DNA of 64,000 nt from UMGS172 sp045636945 (GCA_045636945.1 JAZTYO010000023.1:22156-86155); one strand, 5' to 3'; positions 25,519 to 33,837 are shown, counted from the stretch's first letter. The notes: generated by a model from the sequence alone, not told the origin. Program-made: numbers and translations.

Positions 25519-26429
25519 TGAGTAAAGTAGTTGGAATTGGAGCCTGTGTGCTCGATACATTGATTACAATACCCAACTTTCCTCCTGAAGATACAAAGCT
25601 TCGTGCAACTTCAACTAAATTAGTCGGTGGCGGTCCTACCGCCACTGGTATCGTTGCCGTTTCTAAACTCGGAATTTCCTCCGAGTTTTTAGGCAATTTA
25701 TCGGATGATTCGAGCGGTGCATACCTTAAGTGTGACTTTGAGAAGTATGGCGTTGGCACCGATAATATCAAGATGATTCCCGGCTACCGTGCATTTACCT
25801 CCTGCATCTGGCTCAATGCCGCTGAAGGCACTCGTACCTGTGTTTTCGACAAGGGTGATTTGCCTGCTTTGGTGCTTGATGAAGGTCAGATTGAGGCTAT
25901 CAAGAACGCAGACGTTCTTATGGTTGACGGTAATGAAATGGCTGCCGCTGTTGAGGCTGCAAAGATTGCTAAAGTGAACGGAACTAAGGTTCTTTATGAC
26001 TGCGGCGGTCTTTACGAGGGTGTTGACAAGCTTTTGGCTTTGACCGATATTATGATTCCTTCCGAGGAGTTCGCAATGGGTCATACCGGTGAGAAAGACG
26101 CTGCATCTGCTGCTAAAAAGCTTTATGAATTGTATCATCCTGAATATGTAGTTGTTACCCGCGGTAAGCACGGTGGCTTGCTCTTTGACGGTAATACTGT
26201 TACCGAGTATCCCATCTATCCTGCCGACGTTGTTGACTCTAACGGCTCGGGTGATGTTTTCCACGGCGCATTTGCTTCGGCTGTTGTCCGCGGATATACT
26301 CCCATTCAGTGTTGCCACTTCTCAAGCTGTGTATCGGCTTTGAAGTGTATGGGGGTCGGTGCTCGTGAAAGTGTTCCGAGCTTTGAGGCAACCATTGAAT
26401 ATTTAAGGAGGAACGGTTATGAACTTTAA
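25518..26429 (+). CDS. PfkB-family carbohydrate kinase
   Basis: The 303-residue kinase has the ribokinase N-terminal glycine signature (KLVGGGPTATGIVAVSKLG, near 35-55) and the C-terminal catalytic motif VVDSNGSGDVFHGAF with the base Asp. It phosphorylates a sugar or sugar phosphate, presumably just before cleavage by the aldolase whose gene overlaps it. IolC, LacC and fructokinase types are all possible; a bisphosphate-forming role would fit because an FGGY kinase is also in the operon. It overlaps the IolB-like gene by 11 bases. Confidence 0.9.
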   Translation: MSKVVGIGACVLDTLITIPNFPPEDTKLRATSTKLVGGGPTATGIVAVSKLGISSEFLGNLSDDSSGAYLKCDFEKYGVGTDNIKMIPGYRAFTSCIWLNAAEGTRTCVFDKGDLPALVLDEGQIEAIKNADVLMVDGNEMAAAVEAAKIAKVNGTKVLYDCGGLYEGVDKLLALTDIMIPSEEFAMGHTGEKDAASAAKKLYELYHPEYVVVTRGKHGGLLFDGNTVTEYPIYPADVVDSNGSGDVFHGAFASAVVRGYTPIQCCHFSSCVSALKCMGVGARESVPSFEATIEYLRRNGYEL

Positions 26430-27210
26430 GAAAGCTTATAAGCCGACTATCGGCTATACCCCTATCTGCAAGATAGGTGAGTGCTCTTTGAAGAAGCTCG
26501 AGTTCGGTATTATCGAACTCAATGCAGGCGATAAAATTGATTATTCTACCGGTGATAAGGAAACTGCTTTTATCATGCTTGAGGGTCACTGTAACGTTTA
26601 TTTCGGTGACGAGAAGTATGAGAACGTCGGTAACAGAAACACTGTTTTTGAAAACCGCAAGGCAGAGAGCTTCTATATGCCTATTGAGATGGATTTGACC
26701 ATCGAGGCTATCGACCATATTAAGATTGTTGTTTCGGGTACTCCCGTAACCGAAAAGACCGAGCCTCAGTTACTCCGTGAGGATCACGTAGTATTGAAGG
26801 TTCTTGGTGAGCAGCCTTTCGAGAGAGAAACCAGCTTTATTATTGACGGTAACTCTAACGCAAAGGTTCTTACCATTGGTGAGTGCTATGTTACCAAGGG
26901 TAACTGGGCAGGATTCCCTCCCCATAAGCACGATGAAAACAATATGCCCGTTGAGTGCATTTGCGAGGAAATCTATTACTTCCTCTATAATCCTAAACAG
27001 GGCTTCGGTGTACAGTGCCTGTACACTGCCGACGGTTCTATCGACGAGGCTTACCGTGTAAAGAACGATGAGCTTGTTGAGTTCCCGTACGGTTATCACT
27101 CCACTGTTTCTACTCCCGGTTATGAGACCTACTTTTTGTGGCTTATGGCTGGTGATTATCAGGGCTTCAACCGTAGTAACGACCCTGAGCATCAGTGGAT
27201 TGTTGACTAA
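26419..27210 (+). CDS. IolB-like 5-deoxyglucuronate isomerase family protein
   Basis: The 263-residue bicupin has the IolB metal block FPPHKHDENNMPVE, CEEIYYF and QGFGVQCLYT, then YGYHSTVSTPGYETYFLWLMAG, near-identical in layout to 5-deoxy-D-glucuronate isomerase of inositol breakdown. In that pathway the product goes to IolC (PfkB) and IolJ (class II aldolase), and related genes lie directly upstream here. IolE, IolD and IolG are missing from the operon, so the substrate probably is not plain myo-inositol, or the route enters later. AAGGAGG lies eight bases before ATG 26419. Confidence 0.82.
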   Translation: MNFKKAYKPTIGYTPICKIGECSLKKLEFGIIELNAGDKIDYSTGDKETAFIMLEGHCNVYFGDEKYENVGNRNTVFENRKAESFYMPIEMDLTIEAIDHIKIVVSGTPVTEKTEPQLLREDHVVLKVLGEQPFERETSFIIDGNSNAKVLTIGECYVTKGNWAGFPPHKHDENNMPVECICEEIYYFLYNPKQGFGVQCLYTADGSIDEAYRVKNDELVEFPYGYHSTVSTPGYETYFLWLMAGDYQGFNRSNDPEHQWIVD

Positions 27211-27223
27211 TTTTTCACATTTA

Positions 27224-27249
27224 GCCGAAGGGGATAAAACCCCTTCGGC
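27224..27249 (+). promoter_or_regulatory. Strong intra-operon RNA hairpin without T-tract
   Basis: GCCGAAGGGG (27224-27233), ATAAAA, CCCCTTCGGC (27240-27249): 10 perfect, mostly G-C pairs. The sequence after it (ACTTTGCTATA) has no T-run, so it is not a standard terminator. It may stabilise upstream mRNA or mark a processing point between iolB-like and epimerase genes. Confidence 0.65.
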
Positions 27250-27298
27250 ACTTTGCTATACTTGAATAGTTCATTTTATTTAAAGGAGAAAATAATAT

Positions 27299-28156
27299 AT
27301 GGTTACTTTGAAAAACGGTAATTCCGTATTGAAGATAAATGAAAAAGGCGCAGAAATGAAGAGCTTTCTTGTTAACGGCGTGGAATATCTTTGGATTGGC
27401 GATCCTACAATCTGGGCATCCAGCACACCCAACCTTTTTCCCATGACCGGTGGTTTCAGAGACGATAAGTACATTCTTAACGGCAAGGAATATATCATGC
27501 CCAAGCATGGATTTGCCAAGAATATGGACTTTGAGGTTGAGTCCGAAACCGAAAACACCGCAACCTTCCTTTTGAAATCTACCGATGAGACCAAGGAAAG
27601 CTTCCCTTATGATTTTGAACTTCGCGTTTCGTATATTCTGACCGAGGGTAAAGTTAACGCAAGTTATTCGGTAAAGAATCTCAGTGATGACACCATGTGG
27701 TTCTCCATCGGTTCTCACGATGGATTTGCAACTCCTGAGGGCATTGAGGAGTATGATGTAATATTCCCTCAGAAGGAAACCTTGGACACATACATTCTCT
27801 TTGGCAATCTTTTGAGCCACGATACCACACCTGTTATCAAGGATTCTGACAGAATTGCTTTGAATTATAACTATTTTGCAATCGATGCACTTGTTTTTAA
27901 GGATCTCAAGTCCAAGACCTGCCGTTTGCAGAATCGTAAAACCGGTCGCGGTGTTCAGCTTGATTTTCCTGGATGTCCCCGATTTGTTCTTTGGACTAAG
28001 CCCAACGCACCTTATCTTTGCGTTGAGCCTTGGTTTGGTCAGGCTGATAACGTTGATAGTGATTACGATATCACTCATAAAGAGGCTATTGAGTCGCTTG
28101 AAGCAGGTAAGACCTTCAACGCAACCCGTGTTATTACCGCTCTGGAGGGTAAATAA
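27299..28156 (+). CDS. LacX-like aldose 1-epimerase family protein
   Basis: The 285-residue galactose-mutarotase-fold protein has WIGDPTIWASSTPNLFPMTGG, MPKHGFAKNMDF, SIGSHDGFATP and LCVEPWFGQADN, the layout of LacX-type epimerases found with sugar catabolic genes. It should interconvert anomers of the operon's sugar. AAAGGAG lies upstream of ATG 27299. The next gene starts immediately after its stop, without a gap. Enzymatic activity of the LacX branch is mostly inferred from the fold. Confidence 0.85.
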   Translation: MVTLKNGNSVLKINEKGAEMKSFLVNGVEYLWIGDPTIWASSTPNLFPMTGGFRDDKYILNGKEYIMPKHGFAKNMDFEVESETENTATFLLKSTDETKESFPYDFELRVSYILTEGKVNASYSVKNLSDDTMWFSIGSHDGFATPEGIEEYDVIFPQKETLDTYILFGNLLSHDTTPVIKDSDRIALNYNYFAIDALVFKDLKSKTCRLQNRKTGRGVQLDFPGCPRFVLWTKPNAPYLCVEPWFGQADNVDSDYDITHKEAIESLEAGKTFNATRVITALEGK

Positions 28157-28807
28157 ATGTACGGCAATATAGTTAAAAAGAATCCTCATTTGAAGATTTA
28201 CCGTACTTCAGACCCCGAGTTCGTGCCTTTCGGCTACCGTATAACCGATATTGATGCCATACAGTTTATTGAGGCTTCTATGAAAGCTGACAAGGTAGAA
28301 ACGGGCTCTCTGTATGTTGCCGAGGCTGATTATTTCAAAGACCTTGCTGCTACAAAGGACGTTGAAATTAAATATTTCGGTGAGCTTCCTGCACAGGCAG
28401 GTTATTGCTACGGTTATAGTTCTTTCCTTAACGCTGTTGAGTGGCACAAGAGCAGCGAAATCAACGTTGCTACCACCGACCTTATTCTTTTCTTAGGCTC
28501 GGTGCAGGATATTGTCGACCGCAAGATTGATTCTTCCAAAATTAAGGCTTTTTACGTCGAAAAAGGTGAGGTTTTGGAGGTTTATGCAACCACATTGCAC
28601 TTCTGTCCTTGCCAGGTTTCTGAGGAAGGCTTTGGTTGTGTTGTTGTTCTCCCCAAAGGTACTAATGTACCGCTTGACGGCGAATATGAGGATAAGCTGA
28701 TGTTCAGAAAGAACAAGTGGATTCTTTCTCACGTTGATAACGAAAGCCTTATTGCACGCGGAGTTATCCCCGGTGTAACAGGCGAAAACTACGAAGTAAA
28801 GTTCTGA
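28157..28807 (+). CDS. DUF4867 family protein
   Basis: The 216-residue protein matches my recollection of DUF4867: NPHLKIYRTSDPEF at the start, GYCYGYSSFLNAVEWHKSSEINVATTDLILFLG in the middle, and TTLHFCPCQVSEEGFGCVVVLPKGTN towards the end. Such proteins occur in Firmicute operons with FGGY kinases, class II aldolases and LacX-like epimerases. A cupin-type sugar isomerase role would fit the single-domain beta-rich pattern and the histidines (EWHKSSE, LHFCPC), but no activity is established to my knowledge. It begins directly after the epimerase stop. Confidence 0.78.
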   Translation: MYGNIVKKNPHLKIYRTSDPEFVPFGYRITDIDAIQFIEASMKADKVETGSLYVAEADYFKDLAATKDVEIKYFGELPAQAGYCYGYSSFLNAVEWHKSSEINVATTDLILFLGSVQDIVDRKIDSSKIKAFYVEKGEVLEVYATTLHFCPCQVSEEGFGCVVVLPKGTNVPLDGEYEDKLMFRKNKWILSHVDNESLIARGVIPGVTGENYEVKF

Positions 28808-28822
28808 TTTTAGGAGATACAA

Positions 28823-30298
28823 ATGAAATACTTATTGGGAATTGATTTCGGAGGCGGTGCTTCCAAAGCAACCCTCATTGATACCGAGGGTACCATCGTT
28901 GCTGAGCATTCAGTTGAATATCCTACTCTTCATCCGAATTCCGGTTGGTGTGAGCAAAGACCCGACGATTGGTACAATGCCCTTTGTGAGGACACCAAGG
29001 AATTATTGAAAAAAAGTGGTGTAGATGCCGCTGACATTCTGGCAGTTGCTATTGACTCGGCTACTCATACTGCTGTTTTGTGCGACAAGGATGCAAAGCC
29101 TTTGCGCAATGCAATTCATTGGACCGATACAAGAAGTGTTAAGCAGGCAAATGATTTAAAGGCTTCGGATGAGGCTTATATTGAAGAAAAAACCTTTGCA
29201 AAGCCCGGTACTATCTGGACTTTGCCTCAGATTGTTTGGGTCAGAGAAAACGAGCCTGAGGTTTTCAATAAAATCGGCAAGATTTTCTTTGAAAAAGACT
29301 ATTTGCGTTATATGTTGACCGACGTATATTGCACCGATTTTATCGAGGCGCAGGGAAGTATGCTCTTTGATAATGAAGCAATGTGTTGGGATGATAAGCT
29401 GTGTGCTTTGGCAGGCATTGATATGGCAATTATGCCTCCTATTGTTAAGCCTACCGACGTTATCGGAAAAATCACCGAAAAGGCTGCATCTGAAACAGGT
29501 CTTTGCGAGGGTACTCTTGTAATCTGTGGTACTACCGATACCGTTATGGAGGTTTTTGCTTCGGGTGCTGTTGAAAAGGGACAAATGACCGTAAAATTGG
29601 CTACTGCAGGCCGTATTTGTGTCATTACCGATAAGGCATATCCTCATCCTTATCTTATCAACTATGCTCATATCGTTGACGGTATGTGGTATCCCGGTAC
29701 TGCAACCAAGGCCGCCGCATCGTCCTACCGTTGGTATCGTGATACCTTTGGCGGTGATTATAAGGAGCTTGATCAGGGTGCTGCCGAGTGCCCGATGGGT
29801 GCAGACGGTTTGATGTTCCACCCCTATATCAACGGTGAGTTGACTCCTTATGCCGATCCTATGCTTTGCGGTAGCTTTATCGGTATCCGTGCAGAGCATA
29901 CTAAGGCCCACTTTACCCGTGCGGTTTTGGAAGGTGTTTCGTTGTCACTGCTTGACAATATGTTGGCTTTGAATGAGCTTAACATTTCCCACGACAATTA
30001 TGCTACCCTTATCGGCGGCGGAGCAAAGGGTACTTTGTGGCGACAGATTACTGCCGATATGCTCGGAATCACCCTTAAGATTACCGAAAGCTCGGATTCT
30101 TCCTTGGGTTCGGCTATGCTTGCAGGCGTTGCGGTTGGTGTGTTCAAGGATGCCGTTGAGGCTGTTAAAAAGTGTATCAAGGTTAAAGCTACTGTTGAGC
30201 CTAACCCCGAGAATACTGCTAAATATGCTGAGATTTTCAAGACCTATAAGGCAGTTCACGATGCACTTGCACCGATTTACAGGGATAGAAATAAATGA
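28823..30298 (+). CDS. FGGY-family carbohydrate kinase (xylulokinase-like)
   Basis: The 491-residue kinase has N-terminal LLGIDFGGGASKATLID (phosphate loop), HPNSGWCEQRPDDWYNAL, HWTDTRS, and C-terminal GGGAKGTLWRQITADMLG with SSDSSLGSAMLAGVAVG. These are xylulokinase-like blocks of the FGGY family. It probably phosphorylates the ketose or polyol substrate first, with the PfkB enzyme acting second. Family specificity varies too much to name the sugar. It overlaps the Etf-fusion gene by four bases (ATGA), indicating coupling. Confidence 0.9.
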   Translation: MKYLLGIDFGGGASKATLIDTEGTIVAEHSVEYPTLHPNSGWCEQRPDDWYNALCEDTKELLKKSGVDAADILAVAIDSATHTAVLCDKDAKPLRNAIHWTDTRSVKQANDLKASDEAYIEEKTFAKPGTIWTLPQIVWVRENEPEVFNKIGKIFFEKDYLRYMLTDVYCTDFIEAQGSMLFDNEAMCWDDKLCALAGIDMAIMPPIVKPTDVIGKITEKAASETGLCEGTLVICGTTDTVMEVFASGAVEKGQMTVKLATAGRICVITDKAYPHPYLINYAHIVDGMWYPGTATKAAASSYRWYRDTFGGDYKELDQGAAECPMGADGLMFHPYINGELTPYADPMLCGSFIGIRAEHTKAHFTRAVLEGVSLSLLDNMLALNELNISHDNYATLIGGGAKGTLWRQITADMLGITLKITESSDSSLGSAMLAGVAVGVFKDAVEAVKKCIKVKATVEPNPENTAKYAEIFKTYKAVHDALAPIYRDRNK

Positions 30299-31671
30299 AA
30301 ATAGTTGTTTGTGTAAAGCAGGTTACCTCGGGTGAACTGAATCCGTTTGATGCATGCGCTTTGGAGTGTGCTTTAAGAATACCCGATGCTGAAATCACCC
30401 TGCTCAGTATGGGTCGTACCGCGGTTAAGGGTATGCTTGAGCAGTTGACTAGATTAGGTAATGTTAACGGTGTTTTGCTGTCCGACCTTGCCTTTGCAGG
30501 TGCCGATACCTTGGCAACTGGATATGCTTTGAGCCTTGCTTGTAAAAAACTTAATCCTGACCTTATTATCTGTGGTCGTCAGACTATTGATGGCGATACT
30601 GCACAGACGGGTTCTGTGTTGGCTACTATGATGGGTTATCCCGTTATTACCAACGTTATGAGTATTGATTCTTTGGATGGTACTGCAATCGCCTGTAAGA
30701 CTCGTTTGGGTGATGAGAAGGCTAACTTGCCTGCACTTATCACAGTTGAGCGTATCAATGATCTTCGCAGACCGAGTATACGTTCCAAGACTAGAGAGGT
30801 TGTTGTGTGGACTGCTGATGATATTAGTGCAGACAAGGAAAAATGCGGTCTTAAAGGCTCACCGACTAAGGTTGTAAAGAGCTTTGAGAATGAAAGCGGC
30901 AAACGCAAGTGCAAGTTTATAGCACCGACAGAATTTGAATGTGCCGTAAATTATGGACTTTCAAAAGAGCCTGATGCTATAAAGATTGAAACTTCGGCAG
31001 AGAAACTTAAAAACGTTTGGATTGTCACCGATGCACCCCGTGCTATGGCCGAAACTGTTTCAGATGATATCAAGGTCATCGAAAAGGATAGTGCCGAGAA
31101 TATTGCAAAGCTTATAATTGAGGGTAAGCCCGACGTTGTGCTTTGGCCGAGTGATATTTGGTCTCGAAGAACCGCACCGCAGGTTTCTGCATTGTTAAGC
31201 ACCGGTCTTTGTGCCGACTGTACCGCTTTGGAGACCGACGGTAAGGATTTGTTTATGTACCGTCCTGCCTTCAGTGGTAACGTTATTGCAAAAATTCGCT
31301 GTGTTACCAAACCACAGATGGCAACCGTGAGAACAACCTTGAATGATGTCAGCGAGGTTATGTTGGCGGCAGGTAAGGGCGTTCGCGAAAGCTATGATAA
31401 GGTAGAGGCCTTGGCTGAAAAATATAATGCCGAATTGGCGGCATCACGCGGACTTGTTGATATAGGCTTTGCACCGTATGAACAGCAGGTTGGTTTGACA
31501 GGTAAAACCGTTAGCCCCAAGGTTTATATTGCAGCAGGTATTTCGGGTGCTGTGCATCACATTGTCGGTATGCAACAGGCAGGAACAGTAATTGCTATCA
31601 ACCCCGATAAGGATGCACCCATTTTTGAGTACGCCGATTTCGGAATTGTTGCAAATATTGAAGATATATAA
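30295..31671 (+). CDS. Fused electron-transfer flavoprotein (EtfB-EtfA)
   Basis: The 458-residue protein joins a beta-subunit-like N-terminal half (VVCVKQV, PDLIICGRQTIDGDTAQTG, near 90-106) with an alpha-subunit-like C-terminal half (VSALLSTGLCADC, YRPAFSGNVIAKI, PQMATVR, and the FAD clamp YIAAGISGAVHHIVGM with DAPIFEYADFG). Separate EtfB and EtfA total about 600 residues, so one is shortened. The DGDTAQ segment corresponds to the site that holds the second flavin in bifurcating Etfs. It likely receives electrons from the FAD and Fe-S subunits of the same operon. A terminator follows. Confidence 0.85.
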   Translation: MKIVVCVKQVTSGELNPFDACALECALRIPDAEITLLSMGRTAVKGMLEQLTRLGNVNGVLLSDLAFAGADTLATGYALSLACKKLNPDLIICGRQTIDGDTAQTGSVLATMMGYPVITNVMSIDSLDGTAIACKTRLGDEKANLPALITVERINDLRRPSIRSKTREVVVWTADDISADKEKCGLKGSPTKVVKSFENESGKRKCKFIAPTEFECAVNYGLSKEPDAIKIETSAEKLKNVWIVTDAPRAMAETVSDDIKVIEKDSAENIAKLIIEGKPDVVLWPSDIWSRRTAPQVSALLSTGLCADCTALETDGKDLFMYRPAFSGNVIAKIRCVTKPQMATVRTTLNDVSEVMLAAGKGVRESYDKVEALAEKYNAELAASRGLVDIGFAPYEQQVGLTGKTVSPKVYIAAGISGAVHHIVGMQQAGTVIAINPDKDAPIFEYADFGIVANIEDI

Positions 31672-31686
31672 TTTTAAATTTGATTA

Positions 31687-31720
31687 AATCCCACACTTAT
31701 TTCAGGTGTGGGATTATTGT
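31687..31720 (+). terminator. Terminator of the nine-gene operon
   Basis: AATCCCACAC (31687-31696) and GTGTGGGATT (31706-31715) form a perfect 10-bp stem, followed by ATTGTTTATT. Confidence 0.75.
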
Positions 31721-31744
31721 TTATTACTTTAAAGCAAAAATATG

Positions 31745-31773
31745 TTGAAAAAAGTAATATTTGATGTTATAAT
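31745..31773 (+). promoter_or_regulatory. Sigma-A promoter of the PAP2-radC pair
   Basis: TTGAAA (31745-31750), 17 bases, TATAAT (31768-31773), 30 bases before the start. Confidence 0.8.
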
Positions 31774-31803
31774 CATATAAATATTTTCGAGAGGAGCGTT
31801 GTT

Positions 31804-32523
31804 ATGTGGTTGCGTAATATCAGAAGCAGAATAATATCTGACTACGCGGTCATACCTTTTTTGCTTTGTGCAATCGGGCAGGTTGGTGCGTTTTATTCAA
31901 CTCGACCTGTAAATCGATTTATACATGGTCCTATTGAAAATTATCTTAATTTGACTACAAAATTAGATGAAATGATACCCGTTGTCCCTTGGTGGGTACT
32001 TATTTACATATTTGCATATATTTTTTGGCTTGTTAGCTATATTTGGATAGCTAAGGAAAGTAAAGAAATGTGTTGTCGTTTCCTTACTGCCGATATGATA
32101 GGCAAGATTCTCTGCACATTTATTTTTATTGCGTTTCCTACTACCAATATCCGATTAGAGCTTCCTACTGATGATTTTGCAAAACCTGTGCTTGAAATAA
32201 TATATTTCCTTGATACACCCGATAATTTGTTCCCTTCAATGCATTGTTCAGTAAGCTGGTTTGCGGCAAGATATGCGGCTAAATGTAATAAAATTCCGCT
32301 TTGGTATAAAATTTCGGCTTTTGTAGTATCAATTTTGATTTTTATGTCGGTTTTATTTACAAAACAACACGTAATTCTTGATGTTTTCGGTGGTGTTTTG
32401 GTTGCTGAAATAGGTATTTTCTTTGGCCAAAAAGCCAATCTTTATAAGTATTATATGTTATCAGAGGATGTTGTAGGTAACTTCTATGGACGAATTTCTA
32501 AAAGAAGAGAAAGAAAAAACTGA
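31804..32523 (+). CDS. PAP2-superfamily membrane phosphatase
   Basis: The 239-residue protein has six predicted helices and the PAP2 motifs FPSMHCSVSW (C2) and KQHVILDVFGG (C3, with the catalytic His). The C1 motif (usually KXXXXXXRP) is not clear. The family dephosphorylates lipids such as phosphatidic acid, phosphatidylglycerophosphate or undecaprenyl pyrophosphate. GAGAGGAG before ATG 31804 gives a strong start. It overlaps radC by 38 bases. Confidence 0.85.
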   Translation: MWLRNIRSRIISDYAVIPFLLCAIGQVGAFYSTRPVNRFIHGPIENYLNLTTKLDEMIPVVPWWVLIYIFAYIFWLVSYIWIAKESKEMCCRFLTADMIGKILCTFIFIAFPTTNIRLELPTDDFAKPVLEIIYFLDTPDNLFPSMHCSVSWFAARYAAKCNKIPLWYKISAFVVSILIFMSVLFTKQHVILDVFGGVLVAEIGIFFGQKANLYKYYMLSEDVVGNFYGRISKRRERKN

Positions 32524-33208
32524 AAAGCCTTATATAGGGCATCGTATGAGATTAAAGGAACGTTATCGTAACGTTGGCTTTAAAGGTTTTCATGATGTTG
32601 AAAAGCTTGAGCTTTTGCTTTTCTTTGCGATTCCTCGTAAGGATACTAAGGAAATTGCAAGAGCATTGATCAATCGTTTCGGCTCTTTAATGAATGTTTT
32701 TGAAGCCAATGAGGACCAACTTGTGCAGGTAAAAGGTGTTACTCCGAACGCCGCATTACTTATTTCAATGTTGTTACCTTTATGGAATCAGTGTATAGCC
32801 GTTGATGAAAGTCGCTTTAGAATCGAAAGATTTGACGAGTGTGGCGAAAAGCTAGTTGAGTATTACAGAGGTAAAGCTGCTGAGCACGTTGTTGCTTTGT
32901 GTCTTGACCCTGCGTGCAGAATAATAACTATAGAGAAAATTTGCGACGGAGATCTTTCAGGTGTTTTGATTGATGTGAGAAGCCTTGTAGAAAAGGTTCT
33001 TAAAAATTCTAAAACTACTGCTGTTATTTTAGCTCATAACCATCCTGCAGGTATGGCATTACCGTCAAGGGAAGATATAGCAAGCACTATTGATATTGTA
33101 AGTATGATGAGAACAATGGGTATAAATGTAATAGATCATTTTATTGTAACTGATGATGATTATATTTCAATGGCTCAATCTGATAAATTTAGATACATTT
33201 TTAAATAA
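32486..33208 (+). CDS. radC: RadC family JAB-domain protein
   Basis: The 240-residue protein has the RadC start GHRMRLKERYRNVGF, a helix-hairpin-helix region (near 60-90, LVQVKGVTPNAALLI), and a JAB/MPN metalloenzyme domain with ILAHNHPAGMALPSREDI and a downstream HFIVTDDDYISM. The HNHP-S-D set is the metal site. Despite the old name, a role in DNA repair is not firmly shown. The start at 32486 lies inside the PAP2 gene; ATG 32545 is a possible shorter alternative. Confidence 0.9.
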   Translation: MDEFLKEEKEKTEKPYIGHRMRLKERYRNVGFKGFHDVEKLELLLFFAIPRKDTKEIARALINRFGSLMNVFEANEDQLVQVKGVTPNAALLISMLLPLWNQCIAVDESRFRIERFDECGEKLVEYYRGKAAEHVVALCLDPACRIITIEKICDGDLSGVLIDVRSLVEKVLKNSKTTAVILAHNHPAGMALPSREDIASTIDIVSMMRTMGINVIDHFIVTDDDYISMAQSDKFRYIFK

Positions 33209-33351
33209 AATGTAAGTTAATATGTTGTAATTTTGTTTTGTTGTGTTATTTTGTTATTTTCTTATTTACAAAAAATTCTTTTGGTTATATACCGGATTTA
33301 TGTATAAACACAATACTATGCATAAAACATATATTTAGGAGTCAGTTTAAA

Positions 33352-33701
33352 ATGAAAAGTTCATTTGAGCGCTTAATTTCATTATTTACTGTTGTTTGTG
33401 TTTTGCTTTCAGGTATGCTTTTCGCTATTGGCGAAATGCTGCTGAAACATTGTCTATGACCGTAGAATCTAAGAATGTAACAGCAAGCGGTACCGATGTT
33501 GTCTATTCCACGGATGGAACCGATAAATCTTATCAGTTGATTATTTCGGGACTTTCAACCGAGAATGGCGATACTTTTTATGAACTTGAAATTGCTGCAG
33601 TTTTGTATATTAAGACATCTGTAGGTTAAAAGTATTTCCGTATTGATTCGGTTACTTATCAGCAAGTTTATGATATCAATGTCGCAAACGGTCTTATTTA
33701 A
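33352..33701 (+). pseudogene. Decayed secreted protein gene
   Basis: AGGAG precedes ATG 33352, which begins a signal peptide (MKSSFERLISLFTVVCVLL...). A frameshift near 33420-33430 moves the continuation to another frame (AAETLSMTVESKNVTAS, YQLIISGLSTENGDTFYELEIAA). An in-frame TAA at 33627-33629 interrupts it again before KYFRIDSVTYQQVYDINVANGLI and TAA 33699-33701. The parent protein is not recognised; the region looks like an extracellular beta-domain. The remaining intergenic sequence at 33209-33351 and 33702-33775 is AT-rich with no gene. Confidence 0.65.
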
Positions 33702-33775
33702 TTGTTTTGATTAATAATTTGTGATTTGGGTTTTAACTTGAATTTTTTGTTTATTCATAGCATAGTGTTCTTTAG

Positions 33776-33813
33776 AGAAGTGGTACTCCTCGGTGCCGCT
33801 TCTATGATTTTTT
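33776..33813 (+). terminator. Terminator-like hairpin in front of mgtC
   Basis: AGAAGTGGTAC (33776-33786) and GTGCCGCTTCT (33793-33803) form 11 pairs with two G-U, loop TCCTCG, followed by ATGA and TTTTTT (33808-33813). No promoter is obvious between it and mgtC (33838), so it may act as an attenuator in the mgtC leader as well as ending the decayed gene. Confidence 0.65.
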
Positions 33814-33837
33814 AGATAGATTATTAAGGTGAACGTA

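Noticed and set aside
27221..28189. A 322-codon minus-strand frame opposite the epimerase gene
   Set aside because: It covers the epimerase gene and the operon hairpin in antisense, has no promoter or family features, and is explained as a shadow of a strongly biased coding region.
22105..31671. Standard myo-inositol operon
   Set aside because: Only IolB-, IolC- and IolJ-like families are present. IolA, IolD, IolE, IolG and a transporter are missing, and flavin/Etf and FGGY genes are foreign to that pathway.
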